DNA of 64,000 nucleotides, taken from contig NZ_CP119804.1 in assembly GCF_029338375.1 (NCBI RefSeq), forward strand, positions 1,880,955-1,944,954, written 5' to 3'. Below are positions 35,053 through 43,143 of this stretch, in pieces. This DNA comes from Halorussus lipolyticus. GTDB lineage: Archaea; Halobacteriota; Halobacteria; Halobacteriales; Haladaptataceae. Below the pieces are notes generated by a model. That model did not search any database and was not told the origin of the DNA. It saw only the letters and a list, made by a program, of their open reading frames with translations. How positions within the stretch are numbered: position 1 is the stretch's first letter; each line of letters begins with the position of its first letter. The position numbers and the translations under genes were made by a program.

Positions 35053-35691
35053 TTATGGCTGTCTGCGGGGATTCTCCAGCGCCTCGGCTATCGGGTCGTC
35101 GCCCGAAAGGACCTCGAAGGTGTGGCCGTGGGTACTCTCCATCGGGAGCGCGGTGACGAGGGTTTCGGCCACGTCCTCGCGTGGAATCTCGGCGTCCTTC
35201 CTGTCGAGGTCCGCGCCGGTCCGAATCCGACCGGTCCCCTCGTCGTCGGTCAGCGCCCCCGGTCGGACGATGGTGTACGTGAGGTCGCTCTCGCGGAGGT
35301 GTTCGTCGGCCTCGGCCTTCGCTTCGAGGTACTCCCGGAGTTCCTCGGGACTCTCGTCGGGCGAGTCGGCGTTGATGGAACTCAGCATGACGAACCGGTC
35401 CGCGTCCTGTTGTTCGGCCTCCTCGATGATGTTGATTGCACCGTCGCGGTCCACGCCCCACACGTCGCCGCCGCCGGACCCCGCGGCGAACACGATAGCG
35501 TCGGCCCCTTCGACGGCGTGGGTCACGTCGTCGGTCAAATCGGCGACGACCGGTTCGGCCCCGAGGGCCTCGATGTCCGATTGTTGGTCGTCGTCGCGGA
35601 CCATCCCCCTGACCTCGTGGTCGCTCTCGGCCAGCAGTCGGGTGACGTGCTGGCCGACCTGTCCGTGCGAACCGGCTACGAGTACGTGCAT
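35053..35691 (-). CDS. NAD(P)-binding SDR-family (NmrA-like) protein
   Basis: This 212-residue atypical short-chain dehydrogenase has dinucleotide-binding GSHGQVGQHV (about 8-17) followed by the acidic/Arg VRGMVRDDDQ segment. FAAGSGGG and MLSSINADSPDES form the middle strands. The catalytic YxxxK is present only as EYLEAKAEAD. It is probably an NAD(P)-binding reductase or sensor. Cytoplasmic. Confidence 0.88.
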   Translation of the reverse strand: MHVLVAGSHGQVGQHVTRLLAESDHEVRGMVRDDDQQSDIEALGAEPVVADLTDDVTHAVEGADAIVFAAGSGGGDVWGVDRDGAINIIEEAEQQDADRFVMLSSINADSPDESPEELREYLEAKAEADEHLRESDLTYTIVRPGALTDDEGTGRIRTGADLDRKDAEIPREDVAETLVTALPMESTHGHTFEVLSGDDPIAEALENPRRQP

Positions 35692-35763
35692 GACGTTTCG
35701 AAGACGGGGCGCGTCCGCAAGAGGGTTGTGACCAAATGATAGCGTGCGTCGGATTTCTCGTGG

Positions 35764-35994
35764 CTATGCGTAACGGTCGATGCCCATCTCACGAGGCTCC
35801 TCGTCGGTCGGTTCGCGCCCGATTTCGTCGTCGTGGAGCGCGACGGCCTCGTCGAGGTTATCCAGTGCGGCCTGCCGGGACTGCCCTTGAGACGTGACAC
35901 CCGTGTCGATGTCTCTCGCAATCCACCACTCGTCCTCGGGCCAGAGTCGGATTTCGCCGTTGTGTGGGACACCGTTCCGGGACGAAATAGCCAT
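35764..35994 (-). CDS. HicB-like antitoxin, orphan
   Basis: This 76-residue protein has the HicB partial RNase-H-like fold: EIRLWPEDEWWIARDIDTGV (strands 1-2) and SRQAALDNLDEAVALHDDEI (the conserved helix). No HicA mRNA interferase gene lies next to it: only 72 nt separate it from the SDR gene downstream, and the upstream 360 nt hold no HicA frame. It may be a solitary regulator or a remnant of a toxin-antitoxin pair. A TATA-like ACTTATAC (minus strand) lies near 36020-36030. Confidence 0.85.
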   Translation of the reverse strand: MAISSRNGVPHNGEIRLWPEDEWWIARDIDTGVTSQGQSRQAALDNLDEAVALHDDEIGREPTDEEPREMGIDRYA

Positions 35995-36358
35995 TATAGT
36001 CGTACTTATGGAATGAGAAGTATAAGCGTTCGGCCACCCAGTTGGGCGTGTTCAGTTACAGATGAAGCAGTCGCGCTTCGGTTGTCCAATGAAAGCCATG
36101 TGTCTGGAGGACTACAACGACTACGCGGCGCTCGTGATTTTCGATGCCGAAGGATGTTGCGCGGCGCTGACTCCCGCTACTTTCGTAGCGAGGCCCTTGG
36201 CCGTCCGCGTCAACCCTGTCACCGCAGGTTCGATTGTAGGGAGAGAAATCAGCCTCCCCGCCAGTCAGGGTTGACGTTCTGTGGTACGATTTCTGACCCA
36301 AATAAAACTCTCGCACACGCTACGCGGCGCTCGTCAGTCGAAACGAATGCGGGAGAAG
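35995..36358. other. Non-coding region with paired direct and inverted repeats next to tRNA-Pro
   Basis: A perfect 15-bp direct repeat CTACGCGGCGCTCGT occurs at 36121-36135 and 36320-36334. Between them is a perfect 10-bp inverted repeat, GTCAACCCTG (36209-36218) and CAGGGTTGAC (36266-36275). The 70-codon frame at 36062 has no recognisable homology and unusual composition (many Cys, few acidic residues). The region may be the scar of a mobile element; no transposase is left. Confidence 0.4.
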
Positions 36359-36431
36359 TGGGCCGGCGCGAATTCGAATCGCGGTTACGGCCACCCGAAG
36401 GCCGAAGGATACCAAGCTACCCCACCGGCCC
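36359..36431 (-). tRNA. tRNA-Pro (anticodon CGG)
   Basis: This 73-nt gene folds as a cloverleaf: acceptor GGGCCGG/CCGGCCC with discriminator A, D-loop AGCTTGGTA, anticodon stem CGGCC/GGCCG around loop TTCGGGT (anticodon CGG at positions 34-36), variable loop TAACC and T-arm CGCGA-TTCGAAT-TCGCG. The 3' CCA is not encoded. It decodes CCG. No intron. Confidence 0.93.
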
Positions 36432-36492
36432 GCAATCGAAACAAAGGGCGTCCGAAGTTTAATCCTTCCGGATTCGGCCGACCGCCGGAGGG

Positions 36493-36798
36493 CTACGTCG
36501 CGCGGTAGTACTCGACCTTCTCGCCGCCGTCGTAGAGGACCCGCTTTTCGAGTTCCCCGGCGTGGACCAGATACTCGAACGCCCACCGGTACTGGTCCTC
36601 GGCGGACGCCTCGCCGAGGAGCGCGCCCACGTCCTCCCACGTCGAGTCCGACTCGCGCTGGACGTTGGCCTCGGCGTGGGTGAATATCTCCTCGATGGAG
36701 TAGGCGGTCGGCTTCTCGTTTTCGAGGAAGCTATAGACCAGCGCGATAACGTTGTCGTCTGGTTCGGCTTGCTCCCATTGGGCCTCGGAAAGTGGCAT
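36493..36798 (-). CDS. Small acidic helical protein, function unknown
   Basis: This 101-residue protein has a winged-helix-like pattern: IALVYSFLENEKPTAYSIEE, then WAFEYLVHAGELEKRVLYDG and a final KVEYYRAT strand. The helix-helix-wing order suggests a DNA-binding or protein-interaction module. The ATG at 36798 is chosen over the upstream Met because the leader in between is basic and hydrophobic. Not recognised as a named family. Confidence 0.65.
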   Translation of the reverse strand: MPLSEAQWEQAEPDDNVIALVYSFLENEKPTAYSIEEIFTHAEANVQRESDSTWEDVGALLGEASAEDQYRWAFEYLVHAGELEKRVLYDGGEKVEYYRAT

Positions 36799-36963
36799 TG
36801 CGAAACATAGGGCGTGAATCTTCTTGAGAGTTATCGCAAGTCGAATTCGATAGCAACTGAGATGGGGTGTAAACACTGCTTGAAGCCCCGGTTGGTCGAT
36901 CAGGCGCTAGCAAACAATTAATCACATATGTTTAGAACACATTTACAATTCTTATATGCAACT

Positions 36964-37437
36964 CTAAATTTCTCCTGCCACCGCACTTTCACGCTCGGAC
37001 ACCGCCGACTCCACGAACTCGACCGCCTCGTTGGCCGACGCGACGGGTTCCACGCCCGGCGCGTCGTGGGTCCCGAGGCCCGCGGTCGGTCGCTCGAACA
37101 CTCCGGCGAAGCCGAGTTCCGAGAGGGTGCCGACGCCGCCGTCGATTGCGATGACGGCATCGCCGTTCATCACCACCAGCGGGTTGCGGGCGTGGCCCAG
37201 TCCGGTGGCGATTGCGGTGTCCACGTAGGGGTTGGCCGCAGTGCGGTCCTCGCCGGGCAAGATGCCGATGGTCCGGCCGCCGGCCTCGCTCGCGCCGCGG
37301 CAGGTGGCCTCCATCACACCACCGAGGCCGCCGCAGACGACGGCGTGTCCTCGCTGGGCCAACAGTTTCCCGACGGCTTCGGCGGTTTCGGCTTGCTCGT
37401 CGGTGACGGTACTGCCGCCGATGACGCTGACTCTCAT
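36964..37437 (-). CDS. LOG/lysine-decarboxylase-like family protein (TIGR00725 type)
   Basis: This 157-residue Rossmann-fold protein has VSVIGGSTVTDEQAETAEAV at the start, CGGLGGVMEATCRGASEAGG (the family's PGGxGTxxE-like nucleotide-binding loop), GILPGEDR and AIDGGVGTLSELG. Relatives include nucleotide 5'-monophosphate phosphoribohydrolases; despite the name they are not decarboxylases. The exact substrate is unknown. Cytoplasmic. Confidence 0.85.
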   Translation of the reverse strand: MRVSVIGGSTVTDEQAETAEAVGKLLAQRGHAVVCGGLGGVMEATCRGASEAGGRTIGILPGEDRTAANPYVDTAIATGLGHARNPLVVMNGDAVIAIDGGVGTLSELGFAGVFERPTAGLGTHDAPGVEPVASANEAVEFVESAVSERESAVAGEI

Positions 37438-37529
37438 ACTCGGTGGTGGGATTCGGGGACCGTGAGGGTGTCGTTCGGAAGACAGTGGAGTGATTTGTCG
37501 CTCGGAAAATGGTTAAATCTTGGCGCGCG

Positions 37530-38080
37530 AGGGACGAGGGAGCGGAGTCCTGCTGAGCGTAGCGAAGCAGGGCTCGGAAGACGAGCGAAGCGACGTCTTC
37601 CGGTGTGACCGAGGAGGTTGGGGAGGTGTGAGGTTCGCAGTAGCAGTACGGTGCTGTGCGGGAGACGGCGTTGCTCACGCCTGAAGCTAGCTTCTTGCTG
37701 TTTTCGGTCGGCGAACTGCGTCCGTTACCGTAGTTCTGAAGACGAAGCTAGCTACTCCCAAAGCCGAGGCGTCACCGCAATCGCACCGCAACCGCGGGCC
37801 ACATCCCCTCCAACCGATTGCGGTCTCTGCGAACCACGTTCGCAGATCAGCGAGACGCCACAGGCGTCTCGCCAGCCTCGGCCGCCGGAAGACAAACCGC
37901 GTCTTCCGTGCTGTTGCGAATCAGCGATTCGCCACAGCCCGAAAATCTTCGATTTTCGAACGACTCCGCTCCCGACGACCTCGCACGAAATGGCGCGAGA
38001 TGAACCCGCGCCGTGGGAGGCAAGCTCCCACGGGCCTTGCCTCACTCCGTTCGGCAAGACGCCAGCGCGCGCCGAGTAAT
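37530..38080. repeat. Interspersed hairpin-chain element, copy D (two inverted units)
   Basis: A reverse unit (about 37530-37694) ends with GAGACGGCGTTGCTCACGCC and the palindrome GAAGCTAGCTTC. A forward unit (about 37743-38080) starts at GAAGCTAGCTAC. Forward-unit hairpins: TCTGCGAAC-CAC-GTTCGCAGA (37826-37846), GCGAGACGCC-ACA-GGCGTCTCGC (37850-37872), GGAAGAC-N7-GTCTTCC (37887-37907), GCGAATC-AGC-GATTCGC (37916-37932), CGAAAATC-TTC-GATTTTCG (37940-37958), then GTGGGAG/CTCCCAC and CTTGCC/GGCAAG. It occupies most of the 712-nt gap between the LOG-like gene and trmY. Confidence 0.7.
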
Positions 38081-38149
38081 TAGGTCAGAAAGCGAGTTGG
38101 AAGTCGGGTCATCAGTTACGCGTGTTCCGCCAAATCAGACGAATCACAT

Positions 38150-38746
38150 TCAGTACGACGTGAACCCTTCGGTGTCCAGATAGTTGTGCGCGACCGTAAT
38201 CGCGTGGTCGGCGTGGAGGAGTTCCGGACCAAGCCGAACTCGCTGGTCGGCGGCCTCGCCGAGCATCTCCGCCTCCTCGGCCTCGAAGTCGTGGTGGTCC
38301 GAGAGGACGAACACCGGATTCTCGGGCGGTTCAACGTCCACAATCGGGTCGCCCTCCTCGTGGAGTTGGACCACGGTGCCCTCGCGGGTGGTCTCCTCTA
38401 GGACCGGTTCGAAGCCGCGCTTCGAGAGGTAGACGCCCGGCGACCCCTCGGCCTCCATGTGGCCGATGGCCTCGTCTTTGGCCTCCAGCGCGCCCCGAAT
38501 CAGCGCCGCCGTGCTTCGCTCGTCGGGGTTGAGGCGTCGGAGTTCGGAGCCTTCGAACCGAATCGTCACCTCGTCGCCGAGGACGAGATGAACACGCACG
38601 TCTTCCCGAATGTCGTGCGAGAGGAAAAAGGCGGAGTTGACGCACCGACACAACACGTCGAGGCGACCCGCGCCGCCCGCGAGGTCGTCGAGCGAGAAGT
38701 CGGGCGTCGTGGGCGCGTCGTGACCGAGGACGATGAACTGGCGCAT
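38150..38746 (-). CDS. trmY: tRNA (pseudouridine(54)-N1)-methyltransferase TrmY
   Basis: This 198-residue SPOUT-class enzyme makes N1-methylpseudouridine at position 54 of archaeal tRNAs, replacing bacterial m5U54. Signatures: start [47 protein letters not shown] and the knotted C-terminal [10 protein letters not shown], then [17 protein letters not shown] with the SAM-binding loop. Length matches the family. Confidence 0.95.
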   Translation of the reverse strand: MRQFIVLGHDAPTTPDFSLDDLAGGAGRLDVLCRCVNSAFFLSHDIREDVRVHLVLGDEVTIRFEGSELRRLNPDERSTAALIRGALEAKDEAIGHMEAEGSPGVYLSKRGFEPVLEETTREGTVVQLHEEGDPIVDVEPPENPVFVLSDHHDFEAEEAEMLGEAADQRVRLGPELLHADHAITVAHNYLDTEGFTSY

Positions 38747-39091
38747 ACTTCGGCGTTGTCGGCCGGGGATAATACGCGCGTCGGAACCCCGCGAGGAGAC
38801 GGGGCGGTCGCCGACACCACCGGGGCGTAACGAGGTCCTACGGGCCGGAAATCGACGGACAGGGAACTGTCGCTATCGCTCCGACAGAATGCGGAGCGCG
38901 ACGGTCGCCATCCCCGATAAACACCGCCTGAATCGACCGCGCGACCGACTGAGGCTCTGCCTGAAGCCCCGTATGCCGCTGTATAACTATGGGTACGAAG
39001 GGTGTCCTGTGGGAGTACAGCCGATAAGCCCGGCACAATTCGCGGTCAGTCGCCGGGTAACTCGCGGACATCGGCGTTAGGGACACTAAAC
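38747..39091. other. Divergent intergenic region between trmY and cetZ
   Basis: This 345-nt region contains the promoters of both genes. For cetZ a TGTATAAC box at 38980-38987 would give a leader of about 80 nt, unlike the leaderless pattern of most genes here. No coding sequence is supported. Confidence 0.35.
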
Positions 39092-40258
39092 ATGAAGCTC
39101 GCAATGATAGGCTTCGGGCAGGCAGGTGGAAAGATAGTGGACAAGTTCGTGGAGTACGACCGCCGGACCGGAAGCGGGGTGGTCCGGTCGGCGATTGCGG
39201 TCAACACCGCGAAGGCGGACCTCGCGGGACTCGACAACGTTCCCGAGGAGAACCGCGTCCTCATCGGACAGGCCCGCGTGAAGGGCCACGGGGTGGGCGC
39301 GGACAACGAACTCGGCGCGGACATCGCCGAGGAGGACATCGACGAGATTCAGGGGGCAATCGACCAAGTGGCGGTCCACGAAATCGACGCCTTCCTCGTC
39401 GTCGCGGGGATGGGCGGCGGCACGGGGTCGGGCGGCGCGCCGGTCCTCGCAAATCACCTCAAGCGCATCTACACCGAACCCGTCTATGGGCTTGGCATCC
39501 TGCCCGCCGAGGACGAAGGCGGCATCTACACCCTCAACGCCGCCCGGTCGTTCAAGACCTTCGTGGACGAGGTGGACAACCTATTGGTGTTCGACAACGG
39601 CGCGTGGCGCGAGACCGGCGAGTCGGTTCAGGGCGGCTACGACCGCATCAACGAGGAAATCGTCCGCCGGTTCGGCATCCTGTTCTCGGCGGGCGAGGTC
39701 CGGGAGGGCGACAACGTGGCCGAGAGCGTCGTGGATTCGAGCGAAATCATCAACACCCTCGCCTGCGGCGGCGTCTCGACGGTCGGGTACGCCACCGAGA
39801 CGGTCCAGACCGAAAGTGCGGGCGGCCTCCTCGGACGCTTCTCCGACGACGACCTCGACGCGACCGAGACCACGAACAGAATCACCAGTCTCGTCCGAAA
39901 GGCCGCGCTCGGGCGACTCACCCTGCCCTGCGAGGTCCGAAGCACCGACCGGTCGCTGGTGGTCGTCAGCGGTCCCCAAGACCACCTCAACCGGAAGGGC
40001 ATCGAGCGAGGCCGGAAGTGGCTAGAAAACGAGACCGCCAGCATGGAGGTCCGGGGCGGCGACTACCCCGTCGGCGACACCGACCACGTCGGGGCCGTCA
40101 CGCTTCTGTCGGGCGTGACCGACGTGCCCCGAATCAAGGCGCTTCAGGAGGTCGCGGTCGAGACGCAGGACAACATCGACGACATCCGCGAGGAGAGCGA
40201 CGACAATCTGGAGAGCCTTGTTCACGACGACGACGACGAACTGGAAGCGCTGTTCTGA
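39092..40258 (+). CDS. cetZ: CetZ-family tubulin-like GTPase
   Basis: This 388-residue protein has the tubulin/FtsZ GTP-binding domain: GFGQAGGKIVDKF (T1), T4 tubulin signature AGMGGGTGSGGAP (about 107-119), T5/T6 region and the C-terminal activation domain with AALGRLTLPCEV. CetZ proteins form filaments that control cell shape and motility in haloarchaea; the family lacks the FtsZ C-terminal motif, as here. The C-terminal tail is long and acidic (EESDDNLESL, then HDDDDELEALF). Start ATG 39092 (MKLAMIGFGQ) fits the family. Confidence 0.93.
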   Translation: MKLAMIGFGQAGGKIVDKFVEYDRRTGSGVVRSAIAVNTAKADLAGLDNVPEENRVLIGQARVKGHGVGADNELGADIAEEDIDEIQGAIDQVAVHEIDAFLVVAGMGGGTGSGGAPVLANHLKRIYTEPVYGLGILPAEDEGGIYTLNAARSFKTFVDEVDNLLVFDNGAWRETGESVQGGYDRINEEIVRRFGILFSAGEVREGDNVAESVVDSSEIINTLACGGVSTVGYATETVQTESAGGLLGRFSDDDLDATETTNRITSLVRKAALGRLTLPCEVRSTDRSLVVVSGPQDHLNRKGIERGRKWLENETASMEVRGGDYPVGDTDHVGAVTLLSGVTDVPRIKALQEVAVETQDNIDDIREESDDNLESLVHDDDDELEALF

Positions 40259-40279
40259 CCGACGCCGTGGCGATTCGGC

Positions 40280-40444
40280 TTACCAGACTCGCGCGCCGGG
40301 CGTCCCGCACTCGTCGCAGACCACCGCGTCGTCGCCCTTGAACTCCTCGCGGGCCAGCGTGCCGGCGCTACACCAACTACAGTCGTCGCCGACCAGCGAA
40401 CCGAGGAGAGATTCCGAGGTGTCCTGTCGTGTCGTGGATTGCAT
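40280..40444 (-). CDS. Small zinc-finger protein (HVO_A0556-like)
   Basis: A 54-residue gene. The protein starts MQSTTRQDTSESLLGSLVG, has a first knuckle DDCSWCSAGTL (CxxC), then EEFKGDDAVVC and a second CDEC knuckle, and ends GTPGARVW. The C-x2-C spacing, the GTPGA(R/Q)(V/L)W ending and the size match a haloarchaeal family of tiny zinc-finger proteins, one of which affects transcription-related phenotypes in Haloferax. It lies 22 nt from the convergent end of cetZ. Function not established. Confidence 0.82.
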   Translation of the reverse strand: MQSTTRQDTSESLLGSLVGDDCSWCSAGTLAREEFKGDDAVVCDECGTPGARVW

Positions 40445-40627
40445 TATTCAGAACGGGCGGGTGCTCAACTATCAAACTATCGGTGGAAAACCGGCGGTCG
40501 TGTCGGCCAGTCGGTGTCGGGTGAGCGCCACCCGTAGAGCGGTCTCGTCTCTCGGTCGCTGGAGTGTTCGCACGGTCCGGGCCGCGTCCGGGTCGGAGCG
40601 GCCGGACCCTACCAAGTGTTCGCAGAG

Positions 40628-40634
40628 TTTATAC
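40628..40634 (+). promoter_or_regulatory. TATA box of the aglB-like gene
   Basis: TTTATAC about 27 nt before ATG 40658, consistent with a leaderless transcript. Comparable boxes precede the gene at 43144 (TTTTAAGC) and at 52479 (TTTAAAC). Confidence 0.55.
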
Positions 40635-40657
40635 CCTCATCACGACATTCGCCGAGC

Positions 40658-43027
40658 ATGAGTAGTGTACGCGAGGCGACCGACGACCTTCTGGCGGAGA
40701 AGCCGGACCTCGAATCCGACCTCCGCGAAGTCCTCGCAATCGACGAGCGCGCAGACGGGTGGACCTTCGACGAGGTTCCGCTCGATTCGGGAAGCTTCGG
40801 CGAACTCGTCTCGCGGGACATCGTTGCGAAGGACGGCGGCGAGTACGAAGTCGCCGACCCGAGCGCGGTCAGGGCGAGCCTTGACGGTGAGGCCGAAGCG
40901 ACGACCGACGACGACTCCGACAGCGGGCCGACCCTGCCCTCCCTCTCGCTCCCCGACGTGTCACGAACCGACGCTGGCGGACTCGGGGCCGCACTGGCGT
41001 TCGTCGTCGTAATGCGGACCTACATCTTCCCGAGCGTGTTCCGCGGCGAGTACGTCGTCCTCCCGTCGAACGACCCCTACTACTACCGCTACTGGGTCGA
41101 ACAACTCGCGGTGAACGCGACGGGCGTCTTCGACCTCAGCGTCCTGTCCGGTCTGCCGGGACCGGTTGCCAAGGGCGAACCGTTGATGGTCGCCACCCTC
41201 TGGTGGCTCACGAACCTGTTCGGCGGGGCCGACGCCGCCGGATGGGTGCTGGCGTGGTATCCCGTCGTGTCCGCGCTCGTCGTCAGTCTGTTGGTGTACG
41301 TGATGGCGGTCCGAGTGACGGGCGACCGGCGCGTCGGACTGACCTCGGTCGTGTTTCTGGCGGTGGTTCCGGCCTTCGCCTTCCGGACCGGTCTCGGGTT
41401 CGCCGACCACCACGCGTTCGACTATCCGTGGCTCGCGCTAACTGCCCTGTCGCTGGTCGCACTGGCCGACGTTGACCGCGAGGACCTCCGAACGACGCGG
41501 ACGTGGTTCGCAGTCGGCGCGCTGGGCCTCGCGGTGGCAGGACAGGTGATGGCGTGGAATGCCGGACCGCTCCTCATCGGCGCGCTCGGCGTCTACGTGG
41601 CAGTTCGGGCCGCCACGGACGTGCGGGCAGACCGGTCGTCGCTGGTGAGCAACGTGCCGATACTCGCCGGACTGGCGCTGGCCTCGGTGTTGGCCCACCT
41701 CGCTCACACCGGATTCGGCTGGCACACCGACGTGGTGACGTACTCCCCGGCGTTGCTCCTGTTCGGCGTGTTGGGCGTGTCGCTCGTCTCAGAGGCCGTT
41801 CGCCGAGTCGAGATGCCCGCGTTCGTCCTCGGTGGCGCAGAAGTCGCGGGGGCGCTCGTCGGGATAGTGACACTCCAGACGGTCCTTCCGTCCTACGGTG
41901 CGAGACTGAATCAGCGTCTCGGCACGCTCCTATTCAACTCCGGGCCGGCGGAAACGAAATCCCTGTTCGCCGGCGGACCGAGTGGCGTCGTCCTCGGCCC
42001 GATATTCGGGACCGGGTTCGCGTGGCTTCTGGCGCTCCCGATGTTCGTGCTGGCGAGTTGGCGGGCCTACCACCGCGACCACCGGGCGTGGCTCGTCGTC
42101 TGTACTTACGGCTGGTACTTCCTCGTATTGGCGACGTTCCAGCGTCGGTTCGTCGGGGAACTGGCACCCTTCCTCGCGGTGCTGGCGGGATACGGGTTCG
42201 TCGTCGTCTCTGCGAAACTCGACATAACCGCACCCCCGACGTTCGACCGCGAGGAGACCTCACGTCCGTCCGGAAAGTCCCGAGTGCCCTCGCTCACGAT
42301 GCCCGACAAAGGGGCGATTACGGCGCTCGTCATCCTGTTGTTGTTCGTGAGTAGCGCGGGTGCGGTCCAGACCGCGGTCCGACACGAGCAGGTGAAGATA
42401 GCAAACGACAAGTTCGAGACTGCGACGTGGATAGACGCGTACGCCGAGGACCGCGGAATGGAGTATCCCCAGAACTACGTGCTGAGCAAGTGGGGCCGAA
42501 ACCGGATGTACAACTACTTCGTGAGCGGCGAATCCAAGGGTTACAGATTTGCCGAGAAACACTACGAGAAGTTCCTCAGGTCGCCCAAGCCCGCAGAAGA
42601 CTACCGGCAACTACACTCCAAGGTCGGGTTCGTCGTCACGAAAAACCTCGACCTGCCCCGAAAGGCACCGCCGAAGACGAACTACGCCCGGTTCCACAAA
42701 CGCTTCGGCAGTGCCGGGCCGAACGGTGCGAGCGGGGCGGGCCACTACCGAGCGGTGTACGCTAGCCCCGATGGGTCGGCGAAGGTGTTCGAACTCGTGC
42801 CCGGCGCAAACATCACCGGTACGGCCTCGGCAAACCAGACGCTGACGGTTTCGAAATCGGTCGAAATCGAGGGTGCGTCGTTCGATTACCGGCGCGCAGT
42901 CGAGGCCGGACCGAACGGCAACTTCTCGGTGACGGTTCCGTATCCGGGCACGTACTCGGTCGGCAGTCGGACGGTGAACGTCACCGAGAGTCAGGTCGAG
43001 AACGGCGGAAACGTCACCGTCGGATAG
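40658..43027 (+). CDS. AglB/STT3-like oligosaccharyltransferase with N-terminal winged-helix-like domain
   Basis: This 789-residue GT-C protein is likely to transfer lipid-linked glycans to protein Asn. The first about 95 residues are soluble and look like a winged-helix (REATDDLLAEKPDLE, then WTFDEVPL); then come about 12 membrane helices. The first catalytic Asp lies in SNDPYYYRYWVEQL (Asp139); DHHAFDYPW is the second acidic motif. The usual WWDxG signature is replaced by VLSKWGRNRMYNYF (about 608-621), so it belongs to a divergent haloarchaeal AglB-like branch and its acceptor may differ. A C-terminal beta domain follows. It is the first gene of the glycan locus. Confidence 0.82.
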   Translation: MSSVREATDDLLAEKPDLESDLREVLAIDERADGWTFDEVPLDSGSFGELVSRDIVAKDGGEYEVADPSAVRASLDGEAEATTDDDSDSGPTLPSLSLPDVSRTDAGGLGAALAFVVVMRTYIFPSVFRGEYVVLPSNDPYYYRYWVEQLAVNATGVFDLSVLSGLPGPVAKGEPLMVATLWWLTNLFGGADAAGWVLAWYPVVSALVVSLLVYVMAVRVTGDRRVGLTSVVFLAVVPAFAFRTGLGFADHHAFDYPWLALTALSLVALADVDREDLRTTRTWFAVGALGLAVAGQVMAWNAGPLLIGALGVYVAVRAATDVRADRSSLVSNVPILAGLALASVLAHLAHTGFGWHTDVVTYSPALLLFGVLGVSLVSEAVRRVEMPAFVLGGAEVAGALVGIVTLQTVLPSYGARLNQRLGTLLFNSGPAETKSLFAGGPSGVVLGPIFGTGFAWLLALPMFVLASWRAYHRDHRAWLVVCTYGWYFLVLATFQRRFVGELAPFLAVLAGYGFVVVSAKLDITAPPTFDREETSRPSGKSRVPSLTMPDKGAITALVILLLFVSSAGAVQTAVRHEQVKIANDKFETATWIDAYAEDRGMEYPQNYVLSKWGRNRMYNYFVSGESKGYRFAEKHYEKFLRSPKPAEDYRQLHSKVGFVVTKNLDLPRKAPPKTNYARFHKRFGSAGPNGASGAGHYRAVYASPDGSAKVFELVPGANITGTASANQTLTVSKSVEIEGASFDYRRAVEAGPNGNFSVTVPYPGTYSVGSRTVNVTESQVENGGNVTVG

Positions 43028-43143
43028 TCCTCGTCTGAGCCGTCGGCTTTCGGGGGCGACTCCGACGACTGAAACGTGTCAGCAATCGGAACGGGAAAGA
43101 TAGTTCATAGCTTTTAAGCGGACTCCATGCGCTCGATAGCGTG

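Noticed and set aside
36062..36274. 70-codon + strand frame as a real small gene
   Set aside because: No recognisable motif, little acidic character and a start inside a repeat-rich region. Treated as non-coding.
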